Below are positions 8,055 to 15,417 of a stretch of DNA of 35,332 bases, piece after piece (the stretch's first letter is position 1; every line of letters starts with the position of its first letter). The stretch is from the NCBI GenBank assembly GCA_016930835.1, contig JAFGGA010000104.1, positions 1 to 35,332 on the forward strand, given 5' to 3'. A model generated the notes under the pieces. It made no database searches. It had not been told where the DNA came from and saw only the letters and a program-made list of their open reading frames with translations. The translations under genes were made by a program, and so were the position numbers. Source of the DNA: Deltaproteobacteria bacterium (GTDB taxonomy: Bacteria > Desulfobacterota > DSM-4660 > Desulfatiglandales > HGW-15).

Positions 8055-8963
8055 TTATTTCTTTTTGGGTTTCGGCATCGGAAGGGGTTGCCAGTCTTTT
8101 TCGAAAGCCTCTCTAATTTGTTTCAAATCGTCCTCCTTAACCAGCTGATCCACCTTTTGATAGAGTCCCACCCTCCCCACACTGGGGATCCCGGACCTAT
8201 ACAGGTCAATCATCAGCTCTGCCATCTTAATGGGGACGGTTACATTTTCAAGGAGTGGAACCGCCGCGCCTTTTGGCACTCCAGGCATGTCACCTGCCTC
8301 TATCCTCCGCAATCCGGCGTTCTCAGCAATCAGGCTAAGCCCCGTGCTATGCATAATAATGGCTTCAGCCCCTCTTTTAATCAGCCTCCGGGCCGCGGGG
8401 ATAAAATGCTTTTCGGCAAATGCCTTTGGATCGCTATATCCTTGTTGGATGATCTCAATGTCGGCCTTTGGGCCGGGCTCGATCACCGGTTCAAAAGGTT
8501 CCGCGATAGCGTGTGATTGCAAACCGTACTCGCTGATCAACTGTTCTCCGCGCTTCATGTATGGGATGATCGGCCAGGATAAGACACCAAACTTGTAGCC
8601 CATCATGCAGGCCACATGCATGGTTGATTCAAATTCGGCAACGACGGGGATATCGAGCAGTTGTCTCAAGAATCGCAACCCGGGATCATTCGTACATGTG
8701 ACGATTATCGCATCAGCCCCTTCCTTTTCGGCATTAATGGCGGTCTTACAAATGGTGGGCACCATCAAACCGTTTTCCAGATAGTCAATGGTTGTGTGAC
8801 GTGCTTTCCAGAAGCCGGGGGGACAAGCCCTGCGTATCAATTCAGTATCCGGTTGCTTGGCTTTTTCCGCCGTCTTCCTCGACATTTCAATATAAGATCC
8901 TCCATACTTTAGGTACTCTTCGGTGCCGGGAATCGAGCTTAGTAGATATATTTTTTTCTTCAT
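8055..8963 (-). CDS. Asp/Glu/hydantoin racemase-fold protein
   Basis: A 302-residue protein of the aspartate/glutamate/hydantoin racemase superfamily, which includes racemases, maleate isomerase and arylmalonate decarboxylase. The first catalytic Cys is present (Cys90 in VTCTNDPG). The second, normally in a GCT-like motif, is replaced by Ser206 in MHSTGLS. Racemization by the two-cysteine mechanism is therefore unlikely, and an isomerase, decarboxylase or binding role is possible. It is somewhat longer than typical hydantoin racemases (about 230-250 residues) because of a C-terminal helix-rich extension ending in PMPKPKKK. A strong ribosome binding site (AAGGAGG) precedes the ATG. It is the first gene of the minus-strand block, so it is read directly from the divergent control region. 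Confidence 0.75.
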   Translation of the reverse strand: MKKKIYLLSSIPGTEEYLKYGGSYIEMSRKTAEKAKQPDTELIRRACPPGFWKARHTTIDYLENGLMVPTICKTAINAEKEGADAIIVTCTNDPGLRFLRQLLDIPVVAEFESTMHVACMMGYKFGVLSWPIIPYMKRGEQLISEYGLQSHAIAEPFEPVIEPGPKADIEIIQQGYSDPKAFAEKHFIPAARRLIKRGAEAIIMHSTGLSLIAENAGLRRIEAGDMPGVPKGAAVPLLENVTVPIKMAELMIDLYRSGIPSVGRVGLYQKVDQLVKEDDLKQIREAFEKDWQPLPMPKPKKK

Positions 8964-9306
8964 AATTCTATCCTCCTTTTTAGAAAATTGAGCATCACAT
9001 AACTGTTGGAAACGAATTTTTGAAAAACTAATGAATTCTATTGTTTATTTGGCGATTTAGATATTCCATTCATTTTGATTTGTTTTCGGTGATCATGCAA
9101 AATACCAGGTTACATTAATAAAATTATCCATAAAATCAAAATACTCATGCCTATTTTTTCCATGAAGCAGGAATAGTTATATGAGTACTTCATTTTTTAT
9201 TAATTTTAATTCGAAAAAAACTTGACAACAATTTTTTGATAATTTAAGCTTTATTCAAAGTCAAGTATTTTTTGAATTTCATTTAATTTTTTTGCAGGAG
9301 AATGAA
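8964..9306. promoter_or_regulatory. AT-rich divergent control region
   Basis: This 343-bp gap separates the two divergent catabolic blocks and must carry promoters for both. It is markedly AT-rich compared with the genes on each side, with runs such as TTTTTTATTAATTTTAATT near 9192-9210. I found no open reading frame of note and no long perfect palindrome. A candidate promoter for the plus-strand block is listed separately. The racemase-like gene has a strong AAGGAGG site just before its start at the left edge, and the acyl-CoA dehydrogenase gene has AGGAG at 9296-9300 at the right edge. Confidence 0.6.
9222..9250 (+). promoter_or_regulatory. Candidate sigma-70-type promoter for the plus-strand block
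   Basis: A perfect -35 hexamer TTGACA (9222-9227) is followed after 17 bp by a weak -10 hexamer TAAGCT (9245-9250), inside an AT-rich stretch about 57 bp before the acyl-CoA dehydrogenase start. The poor -10 suggests that an activator is needed, or that the match is fortuitous. Confidence 0.35.
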
Positions 9307-10452
9307 ATGGAATATAGTTTGTCAGAAGAACAGATCAGCATAAAAGATACGATCCAGAGATTTATGGAAAAAGAAGTCACGCGAGAAGGCGCGAGAGAAA
9401 TTGATGAAAAAGATGAATTTCCCATGAAATATCTCAAAAAGCTTATAGATCTTGGATTCATGGGGTTGAATGTAGCGGAAGAATATGGGGGCCAGGGAGG
9501 CACGGTTGTCGATAACATGATCATGCAGGAAGAAATGTCAAAGATATGTCCAGTGTTAGCTTGGGCCACCGGTAATATCATGCTTTACGGCAACAGTATC
9601 ATCGGAACAAATGGAAACGAAGTGCAAAAGAAAAAATACCTGCCAAAATTGGTTAAAGGCGAGTTGATATTTGCATATGCTCTCACGGAGCCGAATGCTG
9701 GTTCGGACGCAGCCAGCATTCGTACAAAAGCTGAGCTTAAAGATGGACGATATGTGATCAATGGAAGCAAAATATTTATAACGGGAGCCGGTGTAGCTGA
9801 CTATGTAATAACCAACGCACGCACGGCGGAATCTAAATTCGGAGGGATTACGGATTTTATAGTGGACGCCAAATCACCCGGGTTCAGCGTACGGCCGATC
9901 AAAGATTTAGGTTACAGGGGATCAAATACATGCGAAGTATATTATGACGATGTGGAGGTTCCCCTTGAGAATGTCCTTGGAGGGCCTGAATGTGTGAATC
10001 AAGGGTGGGACATGATGATGAGGCTACTTAATGAAGAAAGGTTGCTTCTTTCAGCATGTGCGCTTGGAATTGGTCAGGGTGCCTTTGAATACGCTTTAAA
10101 TTATGCCAAGGAACGCGAACAATTTGGTCGGCCTATCGGACGCTTCCAGGCGATTCAACATATGCTTGTGGAGATGGCTACCGAGCTCGAAGCGGCGAGA
10201 CAGCTCGCATATTATGCCGGCTGGAGGACTATTCAAGGTCTGGACGCCGTGAAAGAGACATCGATGTCAAAGTATTTCTGTGCGGAGGTGGCGAAAAAGG
10301 TCGCCCTCCAAGCCGTGCAGATTCTGGGAGGATATGGGTACACCATGGAATATGACGCCCAGAGATATTTGAGGGATGTGTTGGTACTGTCCATCGGTGG
10401 GGGTGCGACACAGATTCAGAAGAACATCATTGGAAAGCAGCTCGGTCTTTAG
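9307..10452 (+). CDS. Acyl-CoA dehydrogenase (IVD/LCAD-like catalytic base arrangement)
   Basis: A 381-residue flavin-dependent acyl-CoA dehydrogenase that should introduce a 2,3-double bond into an acyl-CoA and pass electrons to ETF. Family landmarks are YALTEPNAGSDAAS (about 124-137), the EREQFGRPIGRFQAIQ helix (269-284) and GGYGYTMEYDAQRYLRD (341-357). The usual catalytic Glu of the YEGT motif is Gly365 (IGGGATQIQ). A Glu-Arg pair (Glu244-Arg245) sits where isovaleryl- and long-chain acyl-CoA dehydrogenases carry their base, so the enzyme is probably active on a branched or bulky acyl-CoA. I start at the ATG at 9307, 6 bp after AGGAG (9296-9300), rather than at a TTG at 9292. It is the first gene of the plus-strand block. 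Confidence 0.92.
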   Translation: MEYSLSEEQISIKDTIQRFMEKEVTREGAREIDEKDEFPMKYLKKLIDLGFMGLNVAEEYGGQGGTVVDNMIMQEEMSKICPVLAWATGNIMLYGNSIIGTNGNEVQKKKYLPKLVKGELIFAYALTEPNAGSDAASIRTKAELKDGRYVINGSKIFITGAGVADYVITNARTAESKFGGITDFIVDAKSPGFSVRPIKDLGYRGSNTCEVYYDDVEVPLENVLGGPECVNQGWDMMMRLLNEERLLLSACALGIGQGAFEYALNYAKEREQFGRPIGRFQAIQHMLVEMATELEAARQLAYYAGWRTIQGLDAVKETSMSKYFCAEVAKKVALQAVQILGGYGYTMEYDAQRYLRDVLVLSIGGGATQIQKNIIGKQLGL

Positions 10453-10725
10453 GTCAAAAGGCATAAAGCCAGCCTCTATACCGGGCACTGGTCCTGATTA
10501 TCTTTTCTTGAACCAAAATCTTATCATGCAGCGCTTAGAACGCGCCTTTTTCAGTCATTCCGCAGGGTCAAGGACGATTTTGCAGGACAGCGGAATTGCC
10601 GAATGCCGCGGGCGGGATCCAGCGGAGGGACTTTGGTGGCTTGAGTCCAATGAAGGGATTACTCGCAGGCATAATGTAATATGTCACAGTTGGAATTTTG
10701 AGTAAGAAATTTTTTGGAGGTCAAT

Positions 10726-12141
10726 ATGGTCGGAATCAAGTCCTTTGGAGTTTATTTACCTTATTACCGATTGAACCGCGCAGATGTGGGTAAGTTCTGG
10801 AGCAGCTATCAAACGTCTGGAGAAAGAACCGTAGCCAATTTTGATGAAGACACCCTAACCATGGCCGTAGAAGCTTGCCGGGACTGTTTGGGGGGACTGG
10901 ACAAGGATTGTGTGGAAAGGTTTTACCTCGCTTCAACCACGTTCCCATATAGCGAAAAACAATCCTCGGCCCTTGTGGCTACGGCACTTGATTTGCCAAA
11001 GCAGGTCTTGACCACTGACATCTCAGGAAGTCTCCGATCCACGAGCAATGCGATCATGCTGGCCCTTGACAGCATCAGAGGCAAGTCAGCGAGAAATGTT
11101 TTGATCGGGGCTTCAGACATGCGTCTTAGTCTTCCCAACGGATCCAGGGAACTCGAATTCGGTGACGGGGCCGCGGCCCTACTGCTTGGTGACTCTGATG
11201 TGATAGCAACCATTGATCATGTTTTTAGCATGAATGAGGAAATCTACGATATCTACAGGCCCTCCGGGGAAAAATTCGTGCGTTTCTGGGAAGATCGTTT
11301 TGTTAGAGAGATGGGCTACGGGAAAATCGTCCCATCGGCAGTCATGGAAGCATTAAAGGCATTCAGTTTAAATCCCAAGGATTTTTCACGGGCCCTCTTT
11401 TATGCATCCAACCCCGGATACACCAATGGAGTTGTGCAAAAACTCGGTTTTGATCCGAAAATACAAGCGGCAGACTCCCTGTGGGGTTTGACCGGAAATA
11501 TGGGGTCTGCCCACGGTCTAGCTCTTTTGGCTCAGGCCTTGGAGAGCGCAAAGGTGGGAGATAAAATTCTTTGGGTTTCTTATGGAGATGGGTGTGATGT
11601 TCTGGCTGTCTCTGTAAAGAAAGGCATTGAACAGGCCCAACAGAAGCAAAGTTTCAAGCGGAACCTGGATGTTAAGGCATTCACCACCTATCAAAAGTAT
11701 CTCCGTTGGAGAGATATCATTCAAACCGATCCGCCGAAACGACCTAGGATGGAGCAGCCCTCAGCGGTAGCGCTTTACCGGGATCAGAAATCCGGCCTGG
11801 CACTGAATGGATCCAAGTGTAAAAAATGCGGTACGGTCCAATACCCAGCCCAGCGAATATGCATGGAGTGCGAAAGCAAAGACAATTTCGAATATTACTC
11901 CTTTGCTGACAAACAGGGGAAAATCGTGACTTTTTCTCATGACAACCTTGCAGTATCGGCGGATCCTCCTACAACGCTAGCAGCAGTGGATTTTGATGGT
12001 GGAGGCCGAATCATGCTTGATGTGACCGATAGGGATCCGGATCAGATCAAGGTAGGCACGCCCGTGGAAATGACGTTCAGACGATTTCGCGAGGTGGAGG
12101 GAATTAGGGTCTATTGGTGGAAGTCTCGTCCCATACGCTAG
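10726..12141 (+). CDS. HMG-CoA-synthase-like protein fused to DUF35, second copy
   Basis: A 471-residue paralogue of the protein at 5191-6624, with the same layout: an HMGS/KAS-III-like domain to about residue 300, then a DUF35 module with a zinc ribbon at Cys365, Cys368, Cys379 and Cys382 (the same residue numbers in both copies). The nucleophile position again lacks Cys; the stretch reads TDISGSLRSTS with Leu103 in its place. No HxPN-type His is visible (the region reads YASNPGYTNG). The ATG at 10726 follows GGAGG by 5 bp; a TTG 12 bp upstream overlaps that site and is unlikely. The thiolase gene follows after 88 bp, repeating the gene order of the minus-strand block. Probable role: part of a thiolase/HMGS/DUF35 complex with non-standard chemistry. 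Confidence 0.85.
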   Translation: MVGIKSFGVYLPYYRLNRADVGKFWSSYQTSGERTVANFDEDTLTMAVEACRDCLGGLDKDCVERFYLASTTFPYSEKQSSALVATALDLPKQVLTTDISGSLRSTSNAIMLALDSIRGKSARNVLIGASDMRLSLPNGSRELEFGDGAAALLLGDSDVIATIDHVFSMNEEIYDIYRPSGEKFVRFWEDRFVREMGYGKIVPSAVMEALKAFSLNPKDFSRALFYASNPGYTNGVVQKLGFDPKIQAADSLWGLTGNMGSAHGLALLAQALESAKVGDKILWVSYGDGCDVLAVSVKKGIEQAQQKQSFKRNLDVKAFTTYQKYLRWRDIIQTDPPKRPRMEQPSAVALYRDQKSGLALNGSKCKKCGTVQYPAQRICMECESKDNFEYYSFADKQGKIVTFSHDNLAVSADPPTTLAAVDFDGGGRIMLDVTDRDPDQIKVGTPVEMTFRRFREVEGIRVYWWKSRPIR

Positions 12142-12229
12142 GACCTTTGCCGTATCGTCGGTTTATTGCGGGACATTTGATAAGATCGCTACAGCTATTT
12201 TGATTTGGATAATTGGAGGTAATAACAAG

Positions 12230-13429
12230 ATGGAAGGCATCAAAGACAAGGTTGCCATTGTTGGAATGGGATGCACCAAGTTCGGTGAAAACTGGAACAT
12301 GAGTGCCGGCGATATGATCATTGACGCGGTATCCGAGGCATATGAAGATGCTGGAATCTCTTCTAAGGATGTCCAGGCCGCATGGATCGGCTCATTTTGG
12401 ACCAATCTGCCGGCTCCGAGCATGCCCTTGGCAACCATACTCAAGATGAAATACAAACCCATTACACGCATAGAAAACATGTGCGCGACGGCATCGGACG
12501 CTTTCAGAAATGCAGCTTATGCCGTGGCATCAGGTGTGATTGATGTGGCGTTGGTCCTAGGTGTTGAAAAGCTCAAGGATTCAGGTAATAGCGGGCTCCC
12601 TACGGATGATCTGGCCATGGGAAATGTGGGTACCGCTCCCGGGACTTTTCGGGCAAGGAATTTTACCGCACCAGGGCATTTTGCCATGCTGGCCACGAGC
12701 TATTTTAATAAGTATGGATTGTCTGCTGAAGAAGGAAGGACCATGCTTGCCAAGATCATGGTAAAGAATCATCACAATGGAACCATGTCCCCCAAAGCGC
12801 ATTTCCGAAAAGAAATCACGGTTGAACAGGTTCTGAAGGCACCTGTGATTGCTTGGCCATTGGGACTCCTGGACTGCTGCGGAGTAAGCGATGGATGCGC
12901 CGCGGCTGTGCTTGTGAGAAAAGACATGGCAAAAAATTTTAGGCCGGATCCCGTCTATATCAAGGCGATGCAGATCGCGGTGGGTCCCTGTGAGGGTTAT
13001 ATGAATCCCAAACATGACTGGACCTCCGTGAAGGAGACCTATCGGGCGGGTCAGGCGGCCTATGAAGAAGCCGGCATCAAGAATCCCAGGAAGGAGATCA
13101 GCATGGCTGAAGTGCATGACTGTTTTTCCATCACAGAAGCGGCCATTTATGAAGATCTGCAATTCTCGGCCAGAGGCGGCTGCAAGGAGGACGTCGATGC
13201 GGGGACCTTCGAATTGACCGGTGAACTTCCGGTCAATATGGACGGCGGTCTGAAGTGCTTTGGGCATCCCATTGGCGCTACGGGTCTTAGGATGGTCTAT
13301 GAAGTCTACAAGCAGATACAGGGCAAGGCCGGTCCGAGGCAGGTCAAGAACGCCGAGCTGGGCCTTACTCATAATCTTGGCGGCACGCCTGGAGGATGCA
13401 CCGTCTCGGTTATCATTGTAGGACCCTAA
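12230..13429 (+). CDS. SCP-x-type thiolase, second copy
   Basis: A 399-residue paralogue of the thiolase at 4002-5189. The nucleophile Cys85 lies in ENMCATASDAF, HDCFSITE is conserved near residue 298, and His346 lies in GHPIGATG. The C-terminus has THNLGGTPGG in place of the classical Cys motif. I place the start at the ATG at 12230, preceded by GGAGG at 12215-12219 (10-bp spacing, slightly long), because residue 1 onward aligns with its paralogue; the in-frame ATG at 12200 would add ten unrelated residues. It should act on the same kind of 3-ketoacyl-CoA chemistry as its paralogue, with the HMGS-like/DUF35 protein encoded just upstream as its likely partner. Confidence 0.87.
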   Translation: MEGIKDKVAIVGMGCTKFGENWNMSAGDMIIDAVSEAYEDAGISSKDVQAAWIGSFWTNLPAPSMPLATILKMKYKPITRIENMCATASDAFRNAAYAVASGVIDVALVLGVEKLKDSGNSGLPTDDLAMGNVGTAPGTFRARNFTAPGHFAMLATSYFNKYGLSAEEGRTMLAKIMVKNHHNGTMSPKAHFRKEITVEQVLKAPVIAWPLGLLDCCGVSDGCAAAVLVRKDMAKNFRPDPVYIKAMQIAVGPCEGYMNPKHDWTSVKETYRAGQAAYEEAGIKNPRKEISMAEVHDCFSITEAAIYEDLQFSARGGCKEDVDAGTFELTGELPVNMDGGLKCFGHPIGATGLRMVYEVYKQIQGKAGPRQVKNAELGLTHNLGGTPGGCTVSVIIVGP

Positions 13430-13483
13430 GCATCCCAACAAGATGCTTCATTATTCAATTACATCAAGAATCGAGGAGATGAC

Positions 13484-14635
13484 ATGGATAAATTTCAAGG
13501 AAAAGTCGCTATTGTCGGGACAGGAGAAGTTCCCACGGGGAAATTCCCCGAACGTCCGGCTCTTCAGCATGCGCTGGAGAGTTGCAAGATGGCCATAGAG
13601 GATGCGGGGATATCCAAAGACGAAATTGATACCGTTATGGCCTGTGGGGTGATATTCAATGCCAGGTACGGGCGCGACCTGGGTGTAGGGCTTTTAGCTG
13701 ACGAATTGGGTTTATGTGGGAAGGTAAAGCGAAATTTCATGCTGTTTAGTGGAGGCTCCAGCAGCAGCGACATGCTTGAACTCGCAGTCGCTATGGTTGG
13801 ACAAGGATTTTCAAAGACAGTACTTATTTCTCATTCAGAAAAATTAGCAGTTTCCAGTGATGCTTTCGGCCGTGTGGATGATCCTTTTGGGATGGGAATG
13901 AATACGATTATGGGGTTGATAACCCAAAGATACATCCACGAAACAGGAACAACTCCTGAGCAGCTTGCGTCGGTTTGCGTTTCCAATCGGAAATGGGCGC
14001 AATTGAATCCCAATGCCCGATTCCAAAAACCCCTCACCATAGAAGATGTCTTGAAATCAAAGATGATCACCACACCGTTGCACGCGATGGAATGTAACAT
14101 TCTATGCGACGGGGGGTCGGCGCTCATTGTAACCTCTGATGAACGGGCAAAGGATCTTCGAAATCCCCCGGTCTATCCTCTTGGATTTGGCTCGGTTGTA
14201 ACCCATTTCAATGCGACCTATGCGCCGGATATGGCGGCCCTTTCCTATCCGCAGGTAGCGAAGGAGGCCTATGAGATGGCCGGAATCGGGCCCGAGGATG
14301 TCGATATTGCGGAGCTTTATGATTCCTATCCAGTAATATCTTTGATCGCCCTTGAAGGCCTCGGCCTTTGCAAGAAAGGAGAGGCTGGACGATTTGTTTA
14401 TGAAGGTCATACTTGGCCTGGAGGAAGTTTACCGATGACGACCAACGGGGGGATGCTTTCCCAAGGGCACACGGGAGGAGGAGGCAGTTTTGCAATCCTT
14501 GTTGAAGCGGTGAGACAATTGATGGGAAAAGCAGGTGACAGGCAGGTTAAAGATGCCAAGATTGCAGTAGAAACAAGTACCGGTGGATACTATGCAGATA
14601 CCCATATGATGGTGCTTGGAAAGGAGAAACCATGA
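13484..14635 (+). CDS. Thiolase-fold protein lacking the nucleophilic cysteine
   Basis: A 383-residue member of the SCP-x/lipid-transfer thiolase family. The opening KVAIVGTGEVP and the later GGMLSQGHTGGGGS (retaining the His) are typical. The position of the acyl-accepting Cys reads FMLFSGGSSSSD, with Ser89 where Cys is expected, and HDCFS is replaced by YDSYPV. Such cysteine-less members (for example Ltp2, which works with the DUF35 protein ChsH2 in steroid side-chain degradation) act as retro-aldolases. The downstream gene here is also a DUF35 protein and overlaps by 4 bp. The thiolase-plus-Zn-finger layout is likewise that of BbsAB (benzoylsuccinyl-CoA thiolase). I infer a C-C lyase complex; the substrate is unknown. 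GAGGAG lies just before the ATG. Confidence 0.82.
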   Translation: MDKFQGKVAIVGTGEVPTGKFPERPALQHALESCKMAIEDAGISKDEIDTVMACGVIFNARYGRDLGVGLLADELGLCGKVKRNFMLFSGGSSSSDMLELAVAMVGQGFSKTVLISHSEKLAVSSDAFGRVDDPFGMGMNTIMGLITQRYIHETGTTPEQLASVCVSNRKWAQLNPNARFQKPLTIEDVLKSKMITTPLHAMECNILCDGGSALIVTSDERAKDLRNPPVYPLGFGSVVTHFNATYAPDMAALSYPQVAKEAYEMAGIGPEDVDIAELYDSYPVISLIALEGLGLCKKGEAGRFVYEGHTWPGGSLPMTTNGGMLSQGHTGGGGSFAILVEAVRQLMGKAGDRQVKDAKIAVETSTGGYYADTHMMVLGKEKP

Positions 14636-15057
14636 GTGAATATCAAAAACCATTACCTATTATTGAGTTTCAGGCGCAAAAAGAATTCTGGGATGGATGT
14701 AAAAAACACCAACTGCTTATTCAAAAATGTCGTGATTGTGGAGAAATCAATCGCCGTTCCGTGAGGATGCTTTGCCCGAATTGCTTATCCGGTAACCTTG
14801 AATTCATCCAGGCGAGCGGAAAAGGGAAGATCTATTCCTTTTCCACGATTATGGCCTATCCACCGCAAGGATTTCAGGATGATGTGCCTTATGTCGTGGC
14901 CATAATCGACCTGGAAGAGGGCACCCGTTTCAGAAGCAATATCGTTGATTGCGATATTGATGCACTAAAATGTGACATGGATGTGGAGGTAGTGTGGGAA
15001 GATATCACCGATGAATATGCGCTGCCAAAATTCCGTCCGTTAAAACAGGGGTCCTGA
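14632..15057 (+). CDS. DUF35 Zn-ribbon/OB-fold protein, partner of the preceding thiolase-fold protein
   Basis: A 141-residue stand-alone DUF35 protein. A helical N-terminus leads into a zinc ribbon (Cys33, Cys36, Cys48, Cys51), followed by an OB fold with the usual SGKGKIYSFSTI opening strand (about 60-70). DUF35 proteins bind thiolase-fold partners and help hold the CoA substrate. The ATG overlaps the stop of the upstream gene as ATGA, a sign of translational coupling and 1:1 complex formation. It is the last gene of the plus-strand catabolic block; a 360-bp gap follows. Confidence 0.88.
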   Translation: MSEYQKPLPIIEFQAQKEFWDGCKKHQLLIQKCRDCGEINRRSVRMLCPNCLSGNLEFIQASGKGKIYSFSTIMAYPPQGFQDDVPYVVAIIDLEEGTRFRSNIVDCDIDALKCDMDVEVVWEDITDEYALPKFRPLKQGS

Positions 15058-15165
15058 TCCTTCAACAGCGTTTGTAAGGTCGAATGTTTTTGGCTTAAAG
15101 GGCTTTCTTTAAGGAATGATTGGAATCCAATTACGAATTCGTGCCCATCCAGAAACGCCCGAAAT

Positions 15166-15213
15166 TCCCTCCCCCTAACCCTCCCGCGGGGGGAAGGGGG
15201 GACTGGTGAATGG
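15166..15213. repeat. GC-rich imperfect palindrome
   Basis: C-rich runs (CCCTCCCCC, CCCTCCCGC) are followed by G-rich runs (GGGGGGAAGGGGGG) and can fold into a strong imperfect hairpin. It is not followed by a T run, so it is not a classical terminator, but it could still attenuate read-through from the upstream block. Confidence 0.4.
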
Positions 15214-15342
15214 ACACTAACTGGATCTTTCCCGTGCGTACACCCGGTGTAGTATTCCGGCCGATAATATCCGCACCAAATACCTGCCATAAAGGAAGCA
15301 AAGACCTTTATCCGCGCCATTCACATTATTTAGGGAGTGATA

Positions 15343-15373
15343 TTGCCTTAAGGGGATAGCTTTTTCATATAAT
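15343..15373 (+). promoter_or_regulatory. Candidate promoter for the carboxyltransferase operon
   Basis: A perfect -10 hexamer TATAAT (15368-15373) lies 45 bp before the carboxyltransferase ATG. The best -35 is TTGCCT (15343-15348) with a 19-bp spacer, which is long. The position after a 280-bp gene-free stretch supports it. Confidence 0.4.
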
Positions 15374-15417
15374 CAACGGATTTCACCATACAATATAAAT
15401 AAGTTCGGGAATTCGCC

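Larger units (their letters stand above)
15058..15417. other. 360-bp intergenic region before the carboxyltransferase operon
   Basis: No gene is visible here. It holds a GC-rich imperfect palindrome (15166-15213) and a possible promoter near its 3' end (15343-15373). It separates the DUF35/thiolase block from the methylmalonyl-CoA pathway genes, so transcription probably restarts here. Confidence 0.6.

Noticed and set aside
12581-13441. A 286-codon open frame on the minus strand
   Set aside because: It lies wholly antisense to the well-supported SCP-x-type thiolase, has no recognisable domain, and is a shadow frame.
13484-15057. Assignment of the thiolase/DUF35 pair as bbsB/bbsA of anaerobic toluene degradation
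   Set aside because: The layout fits, but the nucleophilic Cys is missing and no other bbs or bss gene is in the window, so the name would be over-annotation.
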